Translations under genes and position numbers: made by a program
Part shown: positions 62,702 through 64,000 of the stretch, in pieces
How positions within the stretch are numbered: position 1 is the first letter of the stretch
Layout: every line of letters starts with the position of its first letter
Virus record (IMG/VR): IMGVR_UViG_3300043137_000362
Location: 27,324-91,323 of that record
Strand: one strand, 5' to 3'
DNA length: 64,000 bases
DNA from: a virus
Notes under the pieces: generated by a model
Database searches by the model: none
Told to the model about the DNA's origin: nothing
What the model saw: the letters and a program-made list of their open reading frames with translations, nothing else

Positions 62702-63264
62702 AATAATGTAGTATTAACTTTAAGTTTTGGATAATCAAAATCGGTTTCAGTCATCCAAATATTTAATGCATATCTAATACCATTGGTTACGGGTAATACT
62801 CCATGATATGTTTCAGACCCATTAAATGAGATGGAATCTCCTAAGTTAAGATTAAAGGTTGAAATCCCTTCTAAGGTTTCAAAATGTATTGGTGGATTTT
62901 TACCTTCACATAGTGCAAACTCACCACCTTCAAACCCATCCGATAATACTATTACCGTTGTTAGTTCACTTGTCTTATCTTTATGCAAATTTAAATATCT
63001 ACCATTGTAATATGATGTTAGACTGATGTTGAAGTTTTTTAAATTAAAATTAGTGTAATCAAACCATAATTTAAATTTTTCCGTTTTGTAATTATCTACT
63101 AATAAAGTAATTATTTTTTTCTTAAATTCATCATCGTATATACGTCTACAATCCCAATTTTGAGTTGGGTTATATGAAAAGGGTTCACCATAGTTGATAC
63201 AAAAATCAATTATAGAATTAGCTTCAGCTTTATCACAAAAATTATTATTTATAGTATAATTCAT
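62698..63264 (-). CDS. 2OG-Fe(II) oxygenase (prolyl-hydroxylase-like)
   Basis: The 188-residue protein shows the iron and 2OG residues His94-x-Asp96 (LHKDK), His154 (YHGV) and Arg164 (GIRYALNIW), and the strand GDSISFNG before the second His. It is a second, different oxygenase besides that at 52022-52618. The substrate is unknown; its neighbour is a sulfotransferase, so a sugar or a surface protein is possible. Confidence 0.84.
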   Translation of the reverse strand: MNYTINNNFCDKAEANSIIDFCINYGEPFSYNPTQNWDCRRIYDDEFKKKIITLLVDNYKTEKFKLWFDYTNFNLKNFNISLTSYYNGRYLNLHKDKTSELTTVIVLSDGFEGGEFALCEGKNPPIHFETLEGISTFNLNLGDSISFNGSETYHGVLPVTNGIRYALNIWMTETDFDYPKLKVNTTLL

Positions 63265-63956
63265 AATAAGTTAGTTATAATTTTAGATTTGACTAATTCA
63301 TATTTTTCTTTACTAAACATTTCTGGTTTAAAATCTAAACCTTCTTTCTGTGTATAATTATGACCTGAAATTAAATATGGTGTGTTGATATAGAAATTAA
63401 ATATTTCATCCCAATAAGTTTCAGATGGGAGATTATCACCTATACCTTTTATTTGTTTGATTAACCCGTTTGATTTATTATATACAATAACAATGTGGGA
63501 TTTGTTCGAATGATGGGTAGATTCTCGTAATTCAATTAAGGTATTGTCATAATCACATCTACCACAATTATCCATTCGAGCAATCATTTCAATTGAATGA
63601 TGGGTATTCAAATCAACCCAATAATACCCAATACCACCAACTCTACTATCCAATAAAATAGCATTAGTTTCAATATAATTATGGGATGAATAATTATTAC
63701 GATATTCTGTAATATATTCACCCCATAATAGTTGTATATCTTGTATGGTAATTGTATTTAAAATACTCCAATCGGAGTTTAATGTCATTTCGATGTAATT
63801 AGATACATCATAGACAATATTTCGTAATGTAAAATCACTATGTTTTTTAATATCATTACCATAATCTATTTCTATTTTTGATAATAATATATTCCCATTT
63901 TCAACGCCCACAATACTATCAACTATTTTTAATTGATGTAATCTGGATGAAGCCAT
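63261..63956 (-). CDS. Protein of unknown function with Cys pair
   Basis: The 231-residue protein is alpha/beta with no family I recognise. A striking segment is HHSIEMIARMDNCGRCDYDN, with a CGRC pair and several His residues that could bind a metal or form a disulfide. It overlaps the start of the oxygenase gene by four bases and its own start overlaps the stop of the gene upstream (TAATG), so it is part of a packed operon with the oxygenase and sulfotransferase. Confidence 0.55.
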   Translation of the reverse strand: MASSRLHQLKIVDSIVGVENGNILLSKIEIDYGNDIKKHSDFTLRNIVYDVSNYIEMTLNSDWSILNTITIQDIQLLWGEYITEYRNNYSSHNYIETNAILLDSRVGGIGYYWVDLNTHHSIEMIARMDNCGRCDYDNTLIELRESTHHSNKSHIVIVYNKSNGLIKQIKGIGDNLPSETYWDEIFNFYINTPYLISGHNYTQKEGLDFKPEMFSKEKYELVKSKIITNLL

Positions 63957-64000
63957 TAATTTAAATGGGTTTCTTTGATTTTATTTACAACCTCACTAAC
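63956..64000 (-). CDS. C-terminal fragment of a gene cut by the window edge
   Basis: The last 14 residues read VSEVVNKIKETHLN and end with TAA, which shares its last base with the ATG of the next gene (TAATG). The rest lies outside the window, so no function is given. Confidence 0.5.
   Translation of the reverse strand, partial: VSEVVNKIKETHLN

Noticed and set aside
1-64000. tRNA genes, IS elements, integrase or prophage signs
   Set aside because: None seen by eye; no cloverleaf with CCA-type ends, transposase motifs or inverted terminal repeats were recognised, though short tRNAs could be missed without a scan.

Overview
This window looks like part of the genome of a large, AT-rich, T4-like tailed phage (a myovirus) that infects a bacterium of the Bacteroidota, probably a flavobacterium. 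The T4-like part rests on baseplate wedge proteins gp25 and gp6, a gp5-like spike, a gp55-like late sigma factor, a Mre11/Rad50 (gp47/gp46) recombination nuclease, a primase and an SF2 helicase. The host is an inference from four signs: promoters of the Bacteroidota form TTTG-N20-TAnnTTTG, signal peptides ending FSQ, a Cys-bounded motif (CMNPNALNYNPL...) common in flavobacterial secreted proteins, and BACON-like repeats in an adhesin. Capsid, portal, terminase, sheath and DNA polymerase genes are not here, so the genome must continue on both sides. Almost every gene lies on the minus strand. The one clear exception is a 56-residue ribbon-helix-helix-like regulator on the plus strand at 19065-19235.

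Layout, read along the coordinates (transcription runs right to left). 1-11204: a carbohydrate and surface-modification island with RmlC-like and SDR sugar epimerases, several glycosyltransferases, a radical SAM enzyme, a methyltransferase, a stand-alone LamG-like protein and two GT7 galactosyltransferases that each carry a LamG-like domain inside the catalytic fold. 11284-18980: a BACON/Ig adhesin and an 1847-residue tail fibre with a self-cleaving S74 chaperone. 19065-25448: the RHH regulator, a fused Mre11-Rad50 nuclease, a glycosyltransferase-like protein, primase, a GIY-YIG protein and a sulfotransferase. 25459-45230: the tail and baseplate block, with a gp7/P2-gpI-like giant, DNRLRE protein, gp6, gp25, two cell-wall hydrolases (M15 and GH19) and the gp5-like spike. 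45303-49929: an Ntn-hydrolase-like protein, a holin-like EF-hand membrane protein, an exported protein, a carbamoyltransferase and the late sigma factor. 49933-64000: small early-type genes and metabolism or repair genes (peptide deformylase, nucleotidyltransferase, two 2OG-Fe(II) oxygenases, thymidylate synthase, SF2 helicase, MPPED-like phosphoesterase, UvdE, a second sulfotransferase) plus a coiled-coil EF-hand membrane protein.

Two promoter classes can be read directly. Six sites match TTTG-N20-TAnnTTTG (last bases relaxed in some) with exactly 20 bases of spacing, in front of primase, UvdE and small early-type genes. A second motif, TATATTTATA in the sense strand (TATAAATATA on the plus strand), lies 18-28 bases before the start codons of mostly virion-related genes and has no TTTG box; it is the natural candidate for the gp55-like sigma factor. 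Several start codons were moved downstream because these promoters or a ribosome site require it.

The most distinctive system is the glycan one: at least seven glycosyltransferase-like proteins, two sulfotransferases, a carbamoyltransferase, two oxygenases, a nucleotidyltransferase and LamG domains shared between glycosyltransferases and a baseplate protein. A working idea is that the phage builds and decorates a glycan, perhaps on its own virion or on the host surface.
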